The notes: generated by a model not told the origin, from the sequence alone. A DNA stretch of 64,000 bases from Aquidulcibacter paucihalophilus (GCA_030285985.1 CP127384.1:2902501-2966500), one strand, 5' to 3'; positions 25,939 to 34,930 are shown, numbered from the stretch's first letter. Made by a program: numbers and translations.

Positions 25939-27123
25939 TCAATGCGCGCCCGGTTCAGGTCCCACATAGCGCAGCCGCGCCCGGATAGGCGAGCCATTCG
26001 TCGACTGATCCAGCGCATGACCCAGCAGTCCGGCCAGACGGCCCAGCAGCAGCAGGTCGCCCGCGGCGTCGCGCGGCAGCTCCAGCCGCCGGGCAACGAG
26101 CGCCAGCGCCAGGCTGAAATTCGCCGGCCGCCCGGTCGCCGCCTCGCCTTCCTGCAAGGCCCGGGAAAGGTCCGCCGGCAGGTCCGCCGCACCCATCAGG
26201 GCCGCCGCTCGCGGATCGCCCGCCGGATAGTCCGCGCTGCCGAAGCCCGCCAGGCCGCTCGCGCCATGAGCCCTGCGCGCCGCGTCCGTGGCCTGTCGGC
26301 GGACCGCCACGACCCAGTCCGAGGCCCGCGTCAGCTCGGCCATCATCCCGGACCCGGTCAGGGTCAGCAGCCCGGCGAAGGCCGCCGCCGCCGGGGCCGC
26401 ACCCCCGTCCGCGGCCGCCCGCGTGGCCAGCACCGCCGCATTCATCTCATTGTCCGCCGAAAGCACCAGGGCACGGCGTATCAGGTGGGCGTCGCGGTCG
26501 GGTGTCTTCCAGGATCGCGCCAGTCGTTGGTGCAGGAACAGGCGCGGGCCCGATCCGGCGGCGGCATCCACTGCCTCGTCCAGAACCCGCGCGCACTCCA
26601 GCCGCAGGGATTCGACCGTGCGCGCCTTGGGGTCGGCATCCTCCTCGGCCCGCCGGGCGAGGGCTGTGAACAGCCGGGCCCGGATGGATCCACCCGGAAC
26701 GGCACCGACGCGGGGGCGAATCTCGGCGAATGGATTGACCGACCGGGCGTCCCACAGGCGGCGGGCGACGTCTTCCAGCGTCGCCGTCTCGGACAGCTGG
26801 GCGGCATCCAGTCCGCGGTAGAAGAGCCGTCCGCCCGCGATCACGGACAGGGACGACGAAACCTCGGCCTCGCCCCGGCTGGCCACGCGCGGGATACGGC
26901 GCTGGGCGGCCGTCTCGTCGTCATCGACCGTCTCGCCGCTCAGCCGGGCGATATCCTGAACGGCATAGAGGCTGCGGCGCGGGTCGGACGGGTCCGGACG
27001 GGCGGCAATGCGGCCGCGGCTGACATAGGCGTAGAGGGTCTGGGTCTTGACCCCCAGTCGGGCCAGGGCCTCGCCACGTCCGATCCAGCGGACGGCTTCC
27101 GGGGTGGGGTCTGCAGGTTCCAG
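25939..27123 (-). CDS. helix-turn-helix/citrate-synthase-like protein, probably a pseudoenzyme
   Basis: A 394-residue fusion of a MerR-like helix-turn-helix (residues about 15-60, RGEALARLGVKTQTLYAYVS and SLYAVQDIARL) with a citrate-synthase fold. The only start in frame with a ribosome site is CTG 27123, 7 bases after GGAGG; an in-frame TGA lies 22 codons upstream. Without that start the first 79 residues, including the DNA-binding region, would be missed. Family positions for the catalytic residues look lost: ADHE is ADNE, GPLHGG is TGSGMM, and the Asp segment reads RPANFSLA. I infer a metabolite-sensing regulator and no synthase activity. Divergent from the fieF-like gene. Confidence 0.75.
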   Translation of the reverse strand: MEPADPTPEAVRWIGRGEALARLGVKTQTLYAYVSRGRIAARPDPSDPRRSLYAVQDIARLSGETVDDDETAAQRRIPRVASRGEAEVSSSLSVIAGGRLFYRGLDAAQLSETATLEDVARRLWDARSVNPFAEIRPRVGAVPGGSIRARLFTALARRAEEDADPKARTVESLRLECARVLDEAVDAAAGSGPRLFLHQRLARSWKTPDRDAHLIRRALVLSADNEMNAAVLATRAAADGGAAPAAAAFAGLLTLTGSGMMAELTRASDWVVAVRRQATDAARRAHGASGLAGFGSADYPAGDPRAAALMGAADLPADLSRALQEGEAATGRPANFSLALALVARRLELPRDAAGDLLLLGRLAGLLGHALDQSTNGSPIRARLRYVGPEPGAH

Positions 27124-27258
27124 GTCGCAACCTCCGCAGGGAGCAGCAGGCTCCTGCCCCCATCGGGCGCGTACCTTGGGGCGCTTTCATGACGATCCCG
27201 CTAACGGACGGATCGGACTGGCCTTGGCAGGGAGCGGGCTTTCCGCGACAAGGCGTCA

Positions 27259-28209
27259 ATGACGTCCGCTGCCGCCGCCACCGATATCCACGCCGACGGC
27301 CATGCCGCGACCCGCGCCGTGACCCGACTGTCGGTCGGGGTCGCGGTGGTGCTGATCGCGCTCAAGGCCTTTGCCCTCGGTGCCTCCGGCTCGGTATCGA
27401 TCCTCGCCTCGCTGGCGGATTCGGCGCTCGATCTGGTGGCGTCGCTGGGCGTCTTCTTCGCTGTGCGCTGGGCAGCTTTGCCGGCCGACGAGGACCACCG
27501 TTACGGTCACGGCAAGGGCGAGGCCCTGGCGGCGCTCGTCCAGGCCGGTCTCGTCTTCGCCTCGGCCCTGTTCATCGGCTGGGAAGCCGTTCAGCGCATC
27601 TTCGACCCCCGGCCCGTCGCCTCGGGCTACTGGGGCGTGGTGGTCATCCTGATCTCGATCGCCCTGACCGGCTGGCTGGTCTGGATGCAGGGCCGCGCCA
27701 TGGCCCGGAGCGGTTCCCTCGCCGTCGCAGCCGATCGCGCCCATTACGCCGGCGACCTGGCGGCCAATGGCGTCGTCCTGATCGGGGTGATTTCAGGGAG
27801 CTTCCTGGCCGCCCCGGGACTGGACGCCGCGGCCGGCCTGATCGTCGCGGTCTGGCTGTTCTGGGGCGCGGTGGGGGTGCTGAAGGCCGCCGCCGACCAC
27901 CTGGTCGACAAGGCCGTGCCCGACGCCGAGCGCGTGGCGATCACGACCGCCGTCCTCGCCGATCCGCGCATTTCCGGCGTGCACCAGCTTCGCACCCGCA
28001 TGGCCGGCAATTCGATGATGATCCAGATGCACGTCGACCTCGATCCGGCCCTGACCCTAGACGCCGCCCACGCCATCGTCGTGGAGGCCGAAAACCGGCT
28101 GCTGGCGGCCTTCCCCCGCGCCGACATCCTGATCCACCCCGACCCCCGTGGCCGCGCCGAAGCCCACGGCGGCGCGTTCGGGGAAACGGCACAGCCCGAC
28201 CTCGGCTAG
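27259..28209 (+). CDS. fieF: cation diffusion facilitator, FieF-like
   Basis: An inner-membrane divalent metal/proton antiporter of 316 residues with six TM helices. The metal-site motif of TM2 is DSALDLVAS (after SILASLA), HRYGHGKGEALAAL is the loop after it, and HYAGDLAANGV is TM5. The cytosolic C-terminal domain (ISGVHQLRTRMAGNSMMIQMHV) is typical. HxxxD in TM5 suggests zinc or iron. It is divergent from the HTH/citrate-synthase gene. Confidence 0.9.
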   Translation: MTSAAAATDIHADGHAATRAVTRLSVGVAVVLIALKAFALGASGSVSILASLADSALDLVASLGVFFAVRWAALPADEDHRYGHGKGEALAALVQAGLVFASALFIGWEAVQRIFDPRPVASGYWGVVVILISIALTGWLVWMQGRAMARSGSLAVAADRAHYAGDLAANGVVLIGVISGSFLAAPGLDAAAGLIVAVWLFWGAVGVLKAAADHLVDKAVPDAERVAITTAVLADPRISGVHQLRTRMAGNSMMIQMHVDLDPALTLDAAHAIVVEAENRLLAAFPRADILIHPDPRGRAEAHGGAFGETAQPDLG

Positions 28210-28234
28210 CGGCCCGGCAGGCCAGGCAAGACAG

Positions 28235-28250
28235 CTAACGCGGGATTAAC
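28235..28250. promoter_or_regulatory. possible CtrA-like site
   Basis: CTAA-N7-TTAAC differs from the consensus TTAA-N7-TTAAC by one base. It lies 23 bases upstream of the GST start. A single degenerate match is weak evidence. Confidence 0.25.
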
Positions 28251-28273
28251 GCCCGCTGGTGCATGCAACGGCC

Positions 28274-28960
28274 ATGTCGGACTATGTCCTCTACCATTTC
28301 GCCTTCGATCCCGGCTCGCGTGCCGTGCGGCTGGCGCTGGGCGAAGCGCGACTGGAGTTCTCCGAGACCCCCGTCCGTCCCTGGGAGGACGGCTGCCCGG
28401 TCGCGACGCTCAACCCGTCGGGCATGCCGCCCGTCCTCCAGGTCACCGAAGGCGGCGGACGGCCGCTGACCCTCTGTGAACCGGCCGCCATTCTCGGCTG
28501 GCTGGAAGAGCGGACCAAGGAGCCCTTCCTGCTGCCCGCCGACCCGGCAGAGCGGGCCGAGGTGCGTCGTCTGCTGGCCTGGTTCGACCGGCGCTTCACC
28601 GACGAGGTCAACGCCGTCCTGCTCCACGAGCGGATGGAAAAGCCCCTGCTCCGTCTCGGCCCGCCCGAAGCCCGCGCCCTGCGGGCCGGACGCGAGTCGC
28701 TGAAGTCCCATCTGGTGATGATGGAAGGCCTGCTGGCCGAACGCGACGCCCTGGCCGGTCGCCGCATCAGCCAGGCCGACTTCGTTGCCGCTGCCCACCT
28801 GTCGGTGCTGGACTATTTCGGCGAGGTCTCCTGGGCGGCGTATCCGGGCCTCAAGACCTGGTACATGAAGCTCAAGTCGCGACCCTGCTTCCGCCCGCTG
28901 CTGGCCGATCGCTTCCCCGGCGTGCAGGCCTCCGCCTGGTACGCAGATCTGGATTTCTGA
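28274..28960 (+). CDS. glutathione S-transferase family protein
   Basis: A 228-residue soluble protein with a thioredoxin-fold N-terminus (YVLYHFAFDPGSRAVRLAL, with NPSGMPPVLQV carrying the cis-Pro and LCEPAAILGWLEE carrying the glutathione-contact E) and an alpha-helical C-terminal domain (RRISQADFVAAAHLSVLDYF). ATG 28274 is preferred over the GTG five codons upstream. queG follows after 19 bases, and this GST-queG pairing is common in alphaproteobacteria. Substrate unknown. Confidence 0.85.
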   Translation: MSDYVLYHFAFDPGSRAVRLALGEARLEFSETPVRPWEDGCPVATLNPSGMPPVLQVTEGGGRPLTLCEPAAILGWLEERTKEPFLLPADPAERAEVRRLLAWFDRRFTDEVNAVLLHERMEKPLLRLGPPEARALRAGRESLKSHLVMMEGLLAERDALAGRRISQADFVAAAHLSVLDYFGEVSWAAYPGLKTWYMKLKSRPCFRPLLADRFPGVQASAWYADLDF

Positions 28961-28979
28961 TTTCGCCGGAAGGAGCGTT

Positions 28980-30032
28980 GTGGGAGAGAAGGCCATGCTG
29001 GCCGACCCCCGCGACACCATCCGTCAGAGCGCCGCGGCCCTCGGCTTCGACGTGTGCCGCTTCGCCTCGGCCTCGGAGCCATGGAGCGCCGGCGAACGGC
29101 TGGCGCATTTCGTCGAGGCCGGGCGGCACGGCGAGATGGGCTGGATGGAGACGACGCTTGAGCGCCGCGCCCATCCCACGGCCATGTGGGACGGGGCCCG
29201 GACCGCGGTGGTTCTCGGACTCAACTACGGCCCCGAACACGATCCCCTGCCTGAAATGGAAGACCGCTCGGCCGGCTACATCTCGGTCTATGCGCGCGGC
29301 GACGACTATCATGAGGTCATCAAGGGCCGGCTGAAGACGCTGGCGGGCCAGATCGCCGCCCGCACCGGCGAGGACGTCAAGGTGTTCGTGGACACCGCCC
29401 CGCTGATGGAAAAGCCGCTGGCCCAGCGCGCCGGCCTGGGCTGGCAGGGCAAGCACACCAATCTGCTCAGCCGCACCCACGGCAACTGGCTGTTCCTCGG
29501 CGTCATCCTCAGCGCCAAGGAATTCGAGCCCGACCCGCCCGAGGGTGAGCATTGCGGCACCTGCACCGCCTGCCTCGACGTCTGCCCGACCCGGGCCTTT
29601 CCGGCTCCGTTCCAGCTCGATGCGCGCCGTTGCCTGTCCTATCTGACCATCGAGTTCGCCGGGCCATGGCCCGAGGAATTCCGCACGGCGACGGGCAGCC
29701 GCATCTATGGCTGCGACGACTGTCTGGCCGTCTGTCCCTGGAACAAGTTCGCGGCGGCCTCGCAGGAGGCGCGGGTGCAGGCGCGTGAAGCCCTGGTCTC
29801 GCCCCGGCTCGCCGACCTCGTCGCCCTGGACGACGCCGCCTTCCGCGCCCTGTTCTCGAAGAGCCCGGTCAAACGGATCGGCCGCAACCGGTTCATCCGC
29901 AACGTCCTGTACGCCATCGGCAACAGCGGCGATGCCGGGCTGCTCCCGTCCGCCGAACGGCTGCTGGGCGACCCGGACGCCGTGGTGCGCGACGCCGCGG
30001 AATGGGCGGTGGAACGGCTGAGGAGAGCGTAG
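28980..30032 (+). CDS. queG: epoxyqueuosine reductase QueG
   Basis: Cobalamin-dependent last step of queuosine tRNA modification. The 350 residues include two 4Fe-4S motifs, CGTCTACLDVCPTRAF and CDDCLAVCPWN, and the catalytic-Asp region KVFVDTAPLMEKPLAQRAG with GLGWQGKHTNLLS. A C-terminal HEAT-like segment (AIGNSGDAGLLPSAERLLGD) binds tRNA. GTG 28980 has AAGGAG 5 bases upstream; an ATG five codons later is possible. Confidence 0.95.
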   Translation: MGEKAMLADPRDTIRQSAAALGFDVCRFASASEPWSAGERLAHFVEAGRHGEMGWMETTLERRAHPTAMWDGARTAVVLGLNYGPEHDPLPEMEDRSAGYISVYARGDDYHEVIKGRLKTLAGQIAARTGEDVKVFVDTAPLMEKPLAQRAGLGWQGKHTNLLSRTHGNWLFLGVILSAKEFEPDPPEGEHCGTCTACLDVCPTRAFPAPFQLDARRCLSYLTIEFAGPWPEEFRTATGSRIYGCDDCLAVCPWNKFAAASQEARVQAREALVSPRLADLVALDDAAFRALFSKSPVKRIGRNRFIRNVLYAIGNSGDAGLLPSAERLLGDPDAVVRDAAEWAVERLRRA

Positions 30033-30038
30033 GCTGCC

Positions 30039-30581
30039 CTAACCCTGCGCCACGGCCCCGCCGCGCTCGCCGCCCGGGGCCCGCGCGATGTCCAGCAGCT
30101 TCAGCCGGAACACCATCACGGCATTCGGCGGAATGCCCGGCCGGCCCTCTTCGCCATAGCCCAGCGCGGGCGGCAGATAGACCACCCACTCATCCCCGAC
30201 CCGCATCTGCTGCAGGATCTCGGTCCAGCCGGGCACCACATCGCTGACGGTGAACACGGCCGGCTGGCCGGCCTGGAAGGAGCTGTCGAACACCGTCCCG
30301 TCGGTCAGGGTGCCCTCATAGTCGACGCGGACCAGATCGTTGCGGTCCGGATGCTCGCCGCCCGGCGGGCCCGAGCGCACCACCTTGTACTGGACGCCTG
30401 ACGGCAGGGTCTGCACGCCCTCGACGCGGGCGTTGGAGGTCAGGAAGAACTCGGCCGCGCGCAGGTTCTGCGCCGCCGTCTCGTCGGGCGCCGCCGGTGC
30501 GCGATCGCAGGCGGCCAGCGGCCCGGCGAGGACCGCAATCATCGCCAGCGCCGATGCGCCTCTAGCCCATCCGTAAGTCAT
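30039..30581 (-). CDS. FKBP-type peptidyl-prolyl isomerase lipoprotein
   Basis: A 180-residue periplasmic foldase. ATG 30581 gives a lipoprotein signal (ALAMIAVLAGPLAAC). An N-terminal helix is followed by an FKBP domain: VRVDYEGTLTDGTVFDSS, VVPGWTEILQQMRVGD, LPPALGYGEEGRPGIPPNA and MVFRLKLLDI. The start lies inside the end of ilvA (20-base overlap), so the two are probably co-transcribed. It converges with queG. Confidence 0.93.
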   Translation of the reverse strand: MTYGWARGASALAMIAVLAGPLAACDRAPAAPDETAAQNLRAAEFFLTSNARVEGVQTLPSGVQYKVVRSGPPGGEHPDRNDLVRVDYEGTLTDGTVFDSSFQAGQPAVFTVSDVVPGWTEILQQMRVGDEWVVYLPPALGYGEEGRPGIPPNAVMVFRLKLLDIARAPGGERGGAVAQG

Positions 30582-31764
30582 ATCCCGCCTCTTCCAGTCC
30601 AAGTCTGATTTCGTTGGCGTGCGCCTCGCCGCGGGTCTCGACCATGATGTCGAACTCCGCGCCCTTGGCCGGCACGTCCAGCGCCAGCCGGTTGTGCACC
30701 ACGTCGATGATATTGCCGCCCAGTCCGCCGATCACGGCGCTCATCTTGGACAGCATGCCGGGCCGGTCGTCGCCCAGAATCCGGTACACGATCATCTTCT
30801 TCTCGCGCACCAGCTCGCGGTTCAACACCACGGCCAGCATGCGGGCGTCGATGTTGCCGCCGCACAGCACCAGCCCGACCTTCATCCCCCTGAACCTGTC
30901 CGGATACGCCAGCAGGGCGGCGAGACCGCCCGCGCCGGCGCCCTCGGCCACCGTCTTTTCGAGCGTGGCGTAGTAGGACACGGCGGTTTCGAAGTCGGCT
31001 TCCTGGCAGACGAGGATGTCCTCGATCAGCGGGTCGGCGATGGCGAAGGGGATGTCGCCCACGGCCTTGATGGCGATGCCTTCGGCGATGGTCTGGCCAC
31101 CGCATTTCGGCGTCTCGCCCCGACGTTTTGCGCTGAACGACGGATACATGGCCGCCTCGACGCCGAAGATCCGGATGTCCGGCTTCATCGCCTTCGCCGC
31201 CACCGAACAGCCGGCGATCAGGCCGCCGCCGCCGATGGGGATGATCAGGGCGTCCAGATCCGGCGCATCTTCAAGAAACTCTACCGCGCAGACGCCCTGC
31301 CCCGTGACGATCCCCTCGTCATCGAAGGCCGAGACGAAGACGAAGCCCTTCTCATCGCGCAGCCGGTGGGCCTCTTCGGTCGAGCCGCTGAAGTCGAGCC
31401 CCTTGATGACCACCGTGGCACCGTGCGCCCGGGTGCCGTCGGCCTTCACGAAGGGTGTGCCCTCGGGCATCACAATCGTCACCGGCACGCCCAGCCGGGC
31501 ACCGTGATAGGCGAGGGCCTGGGCATGGTTGCCGGCGCTGGCCGCGACCACGCCGCGTTTGCGCTCGTCCGGCGTCAGTTGCAGCAGCCGGTTCAGCGCG
31601 CCGCGCTCCTTGAAACTGCCGGTGAAATGCAGGTTGTCGAACTTGACCCAGACCTCGGCCCCGGTGAGCTGCGACAGCCGCCGCGAATAGCGCACCGGCG
31701 TGCGGTCGACCTGGCCGGCGATGCGGTCGCGGGCTGCCAGAATGTCGTCAAATGTGACTGTCAT
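30562..31764 (-). CDS. ilvA: threonine ammonia-lyase (short, ACT-containing)
   Basis: A PLP enzyme that makes 2-oxobutyrate from threonine. It is 400 residues with the PLP-lysine motif FTGSFKERGA, the Gly-rich phosphate loop PIGGGGLIAG, SAGNHAQALA and a single C-terminal ACT domain (YRILGDDRPGMLSKMSAVIG). The size and one ACT domain fit the TdcB/CTN type more than the 500-residue two-ACT IlvA, so the physiological name is open. Confidence 0.92.
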   Translation of the reverse strand: MTVTFDDILAARDRIAGQVDRTPVRYSRRLSQLTGAEVWVKFDNLHFTGSFKERGALNRLLQLTPDERKRGVVAASAGNHAQALAYHGARLGVPVTIVMPEGTPFVKADGTRAHGATVVIKGLDFSGSTEEAHRLRDEKGFVFVSAFDDEGIVTGQGVCAVEFLEDAPDLDALIIPIGGGGLIAGCSVAAKAMKPDIRIFGVEAAMYPSFSAKRRGETPKCGGQTIAEGIAIKAVGDIPFAIADPLIEDILVCQEADFETAVSYYATLEKTVAEGAGAGGLAALLAYPDRFRGMKVGLVLCGGNIDARMLAVVLNRELVREKKMIVYRILGDDRPGMLSKMSAVIGGLGGNIIDVVHNRLALDVPAKGAEFDIMVETRGEAHANEIRLGLEEAGYDLRMG

Positions 31765-31904
31765 GGACGCTCCCTATACCCGGTCTGCGCCGGGTTGATG
31801 CGCGCTTTTGGCCCACGGCCCGACGCGCCGCAACCTTGACCTTATGCCGGCGTTGAGCGTCTGATCGGGACGTTCGACCCGCACCCCTGACGGAGAGAGC
31901 CTGC

Positions 31905-32402
31905 ATGTCCGCCCGCCACCTGATCGCCGTCGTCGCCGTGGCCGCCTCCTTGGCCGCCTGCGAAACCGTCCCCATGGGCGACCCGCGCCCCACGTCCGCC
32001 GCCTTCAGCGCCGAAGACTTCGCCTGGTCGGCGGGGACGGGCCGCGGCTCGATCGACGGGCGCGTCGCCTTCAGCCGCGAAGGCCAGACCTTCGCCTGTA
32101 CCGGCTCGGTCGCCCTGACGCCCGACACCCCCTACACCCGCGCCCGGTTCCAGACCCTGTACGGCTCGATCGACCGTGCGGCCATTCCGGAGGCCGTGGT
32201 GCGCGCCCGCACCGTCGAGAACCCCAGCGCCGACTATCGCTCCTTCGTCCGCTCGGCCACCTGCCAGAACGGCCGGTTCGAATTTTCGGGACTTCCGGAC
32301 GGGGAGTGGTTCATCATCGCCCCGGTCAGCGCCGGTGGCGACCGCATCGTTCTCATGCGGCACATCGGAACCCGCGGCGGGCGCGTGTCCGTCACCCTGT
32401 AA
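31905..32402 (+). CDS. putative lipoprotein of unknown function
   Basis: A 165-residue protein with a lipoprotein signal (AVVAVAASLAACET). The mature part contains SGLPDGEWFIIAPVSAGGD near the C-terminus, resembling the end of carboxypeptidase-regulatory/transthyretin-like folds, and two cysteines (FACTG, ATCQN). No enzyme motif. GAGAG lies 5 bases before the ATG. It is divergent from ilvA and 65 bases upstream of the Tyr/Gly-rich protein gene. Confidence 0.75.
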   Translation: MSARHLIAVVAVAASLAACETVPMGDPRPTSAAFSAEDFAWSAGTGRGSIDGRVAFSREGQTFACTGSVALTPDTPYTRARFQTLYGSIDRAAIPEAVVRARTVENPSADYRSFVRSATCQNGRFEFSGLPDGEWFIIAPVSAGGDRIVLMRHIGTRGGRVSVTL

Positions 32403-32467
32403 GCGTTTCGCCTGCCTGTACCCGTTGTCTTTGGGGCCGCGTATCTGGCCGCTTCGGAGAGTTAACC

Positions 32468-33118
32468 ATGTTCCGTCTCGCCCTGATCGCCGCCGCCGGC
32501 CTGAGCCTGTCCGCGCTTCCCGCCGCCGCCCAGTCGTGGAGCGGAACCTATGATGCCGGCTACCGGACCGGCGACGGCTACAGCTCGTATGACGCCGGCT
32601 ATGGCGAACGGCCTTACCAGGGCGGGTATGAGCCGCGGTCGTACAACGACGGCTACCGGGCGCGCCGCTCCAACGCCGTGCCGTCGAATTTCGACTGGCG
32701 CAGCCAGCTGGACCGGCCGGGTGATTTCCGCTGCGACCAGTTCTGGGACGCCAACCGCGACGACTGCGGTGACCGCTGGCGCGACCAGCGCCGCCAGGCC
32801 AGTCCGCAGGCCCGCCGCGACTATCGCGAACTGGCCGGTTACGACCGCGACGGTTATGGCCACGGACGGTACGGCTCCGGCTATCGTCGCGGCTACGGCT
32901 CGGCCAACAACTATGGCCACGCCCAGGGCTCGACGACCTATCACGGGGCCTATGGCCGTCCCGACCACGTCTATCCGGGCGGCGGCGTCAGCTATGGCGG
33001 CGGATACAACGCCGGCTACGGATCGCGCTCCGACTGGTGCCGGGCAACCTACCGCTCCTACGACCCCCGCACCGGCTACTACCGCGCCTACAGCGGCCGG
33101 CTGGTCTACTGCGGCTAG
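32468..33118 (+). CDS. secreted Tyr/Gly-rich protein with BA14K-like C-terminus
   Basis: A 216-residue secreted protein (MFRLALIAAAGLSLSALPAAA signal, cleaved after AQS region; text shortened). The mature part is low-complexity Tyr/Gly/Arg (repeated YDAGYG, DGYR, GYGS), with a short helical stretch DQFWDANRDDCGDRWRDQRR. The C-terminus WCRATYRSYDPRTGYYRAYS resembles the BA14K family repeat. Probably periplasmic or surface-associated; function unknown. A palindrome copy lies 13 bases after the stop. Confidence 0.8.
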   Translation: MFRLALIAAAGLSLSALPAAAQSWSGTYDAGYRTGDGYSSYDAGYGERPYQGGYEPRSYNDGYRARRSNAVPSNFDWRSQLDRPGDFRCDQFWDANRDDCGDRWRDQRRQASPQARRDYRELAGYDRDGYGHGRYGSGYRRGYGSANNYGHAQGSTTYHGAYGRPDHVYPGGGVSYGGGYNAGYGSRSDWCRATYRSYDPRTGYYRAYSGRLVYCG

Positions 33119-33131
33119 GAGCGCGAGGCCC

Positions 33132-33171
33132 GCGCTCAAGCAGCGAGACGCCGCGCGTCGAGCGATAGCGC
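33132..33171. repeat. dispersed covarying palindrome, copy 2
   Basis: Starts GCGCTCAAGCAGCGAG as in copies 1 and 4 and ends GCGATAGCGC. The central stem is GACGC-CGC-GCGTC: both arms have changed together relative to copies 1 and 4. It lies 13 bases after the Tyr/Gly-rich gene. Confidence 0.85.
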
Positions 33172-33294
33172 CCAACAAACAACGCTCATCCGATCACGGA
33201 TCAGTGGATAACCGCCGTTCGCCATTGTTTGGCCTTGTCTGACCCGCTTCGGTGCCCGTTACCCGCAAGGGGCGGTGGATCAGGGAGCGCGTAC

Positions 33295-33492
33295 ATGTCC
33301 CAGCACAATATTTCCGGTTCGGAAGTCTTCGGACCCAAGCCCGGCGTCATGCTGCGGTCGGTCAAGACCAGCGGCCTGCGGCGCCAGCGCGCCGCTCGCA
33401 CCTGGGCGGCCTTCATCGCCGGCGCGATCGTCGCTGTCGCCGGCGGGGCCATCGCCCTGGCCGCGGTTTTCGGGCCCACCCTCTTCGGCTAG
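33295..33492 (+). CDS. small single-pass membrane protein
   Basis: A 65-residue protein with a polar, basic N-terminal half (SVKTSGLRRQRAARTW) and one C-terminal helix (AAFIAGAIVAVAGGAIALAA). CAGGGAG lies 8 bases before ATG 33295. Topology is likely N-in. No family recognised. Confidence 0.6.
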   Translation: MSQHNISGSEVFGPKPGVMLRSVKTSGLRRQRAARTWAAFIAGAIVAVAGGAIALAAVFGPTLFG

Positions 33493-33597
33493 GCAGACCT
33501 CGCCCGGTTCCAGCTGACGCCAGGTCCGTCGCGGCCTGCGGATGGACAACGCCGTTCTTCGATGATTGAGTCTTCCGGTGAGCGGGGGCTACATCGA

Positions 33598-34335
33598 ATG
33601 ATCTCTCTGGAATCTGCGGCTGCGCGCCCGGTGCGCGACAGGGTCTTTTTCACGACCATGGCGGCGGTCATCCTGGTGGTGATCTTCATCGGCTTCGCCC
33701 CCAGCTACTATCTGCGCGGCGTCCTGCCGGCCCCCCATCCGTATGAGCCCATCAGCCCTGTGGTCATGCTGCACGGCCTGGTCTTTTCGGCCTGGGTGAT
33801 CCTGTTCGGCATTCAGGCCAGCCTGGTGGCGACCAACCGGGTCGCCGTGCATCGGCAGCTCGGCAAGGTCGGCATGGTCCTGATCGCGATCATGATTCCC
33901 CTGGCGATCCTCACGGCGCTCCAGGGCGTCGACCGGCCATTTTCAAGGCCGCCGGGTATCCCGGGACTGACCTGGCTGGCCGTGCCCCTGCTGGACGTGC
34001 CAGTCTTCGGCGGCCTGATCATTGCGGCCCTGGCTTTCCGCAGGACCCCGGCCATCCACAAGCGCCTGATGCTGATCGCCATGATCGACCTGCTGCAGCC
34101 CGCGCTCGGACGTATCCCGGACCCCGCGTGGCTGCCGGTGGCGCTCTCGCCCCTTCAGACGCTGGTGTTCCTGCTGCCCCTGTTCGTCTGGGACCTGTTC
34201 ACCCTGAAACGCATCCACCCCGCGACCCTTGCGGGAAGCGCCGTCCTCGCCGTGGTGATGTTCACGGTGCCGCTGATCTGGACCTCTCCGGGGTGGCTGG
34301 CCTTTGCCGGCTGGGCCCACGGACTGATCGGCTGA
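33598..34335 (+). CDS. polytopic membrane protein of unknown function
   Basis: A 245-residue protein with about seven hydrophobic segments. Conserved-looking features are HGLVFSAWVILFGIQASLVA and HRQLGKVGMVL, where paired His residues could bind haem or metal, and PAIHKRLMLIAMIDLLQPAL. ATG 33598 was chosen over an upstream ATG because MISLESAAARPVRDR leads into the first helix. It converges on the acetyltransferase gene with no gap between the stop codons. I cannot name a family. Confidence 0.75.
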   Translation: MISLESAAARPVRDRVFFTTMAAVILVVIFIGFAPSYYLRGVLPAPHPYEPISPVVMLHGLVFSAWVILFGIQASLVATNRVAVHRQLGKVGMVLIAIMIPLAILTALQGVDRPFSRPPGIPGLTWLAVPLLDVPVFGGLIIAALAFRRTPAIHKRLMLIAMIDLLQPALGRIPDPAWLPVALSPLQTLVFLLPLFVWDLFTLKRIHPATLAGSAVLAVVMFTVPLIWTSPGWLAFAGWAHGLIG

Positions 34336-34872
34336 TCAGGCCAGCCACACCATCCGGCGCGTGGCAGCCTCGGCCCCCCGCGCGCGGCTGAAACCCTTGC
34401 GGACCTCGCCCGTGTAGAGGAAGCCGGCCTTCTCCAGCACCCGGCCCGACGCCGGATTGTCGCTGAAATGCCCCGCCATCAGGGCGCGGCGCCGCCAGGC
34501 CTTCGACGCCCAGGCCGTCGCCCCTTGCAGGGCCTCGGTCGCAAAGCCTCGGCCCCAGAAGGGGCGCGCGATCCAGTAGCCGACCTCGGGTGCGGGATCC
34601 GCGTCCTCGAACAGGCCGATGACCCCGACCGGACCGTGGTCCTCGTGTTCGATCAGGAAGGTGCGGGCCCGCGCCGGATCCTGGACCGCCACCGTCAGCA
34701 CGAAATTCTCGGCGTCCGCGATCCCGTAGGGATGCGGCATGCGCAGCGTCATGCGCGCGATCTCCGGATCATTGGCGAAGGCCGCCAGCCGGGGAATGTC
34801 CTGGGCCCCCGGCGAACGCAGGACCAGACGTCGCGTCTCGACGACGGGAGAGGGTTCGATCACGCACATCAC
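34336..34872 (-). CDS. GNAT family acetyltransferase, RimJ/RimL-like
   Basis: A 178-residue acetyltransferase. It has the N-terminal ETRRLVLRSPGAQDIPRLA of the RimJ/RimL-type subgroup, the acyl-CoA loop GYWIARPFWGRGFATEALQG (motif A, in which RPFWGRGFATEA is diagnostic) and NPASGRVLEKAGF (motif B). The substrate could be a protein N-terminus or a small amine. It lies downstream of rpmA, beyond a terminator. Confidence 0.88.
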   Translation of the reverse strand: MMCVIEPSPVVETRRLVLRSPGAQDIPRLAAFANDPEIARMTLRMPHPYGIADAENFVLTVAVQDPARARTFLIEHEDHGPVGVIGLFEDADPAPEVGYWIARPFWGRGFATEALQGATAWASKAWRRRALMAGHFSDNPASGRVLEKAGFLYTGEVRKGFSRARGAEAATRRMVWLA

Positions 34873-34930
34873 GCAGGCCTCGTTCGATCTGCCGCCTCCT
34901 TGGAGGGCTCGGGCGGCGTCGAGGCGGGGA

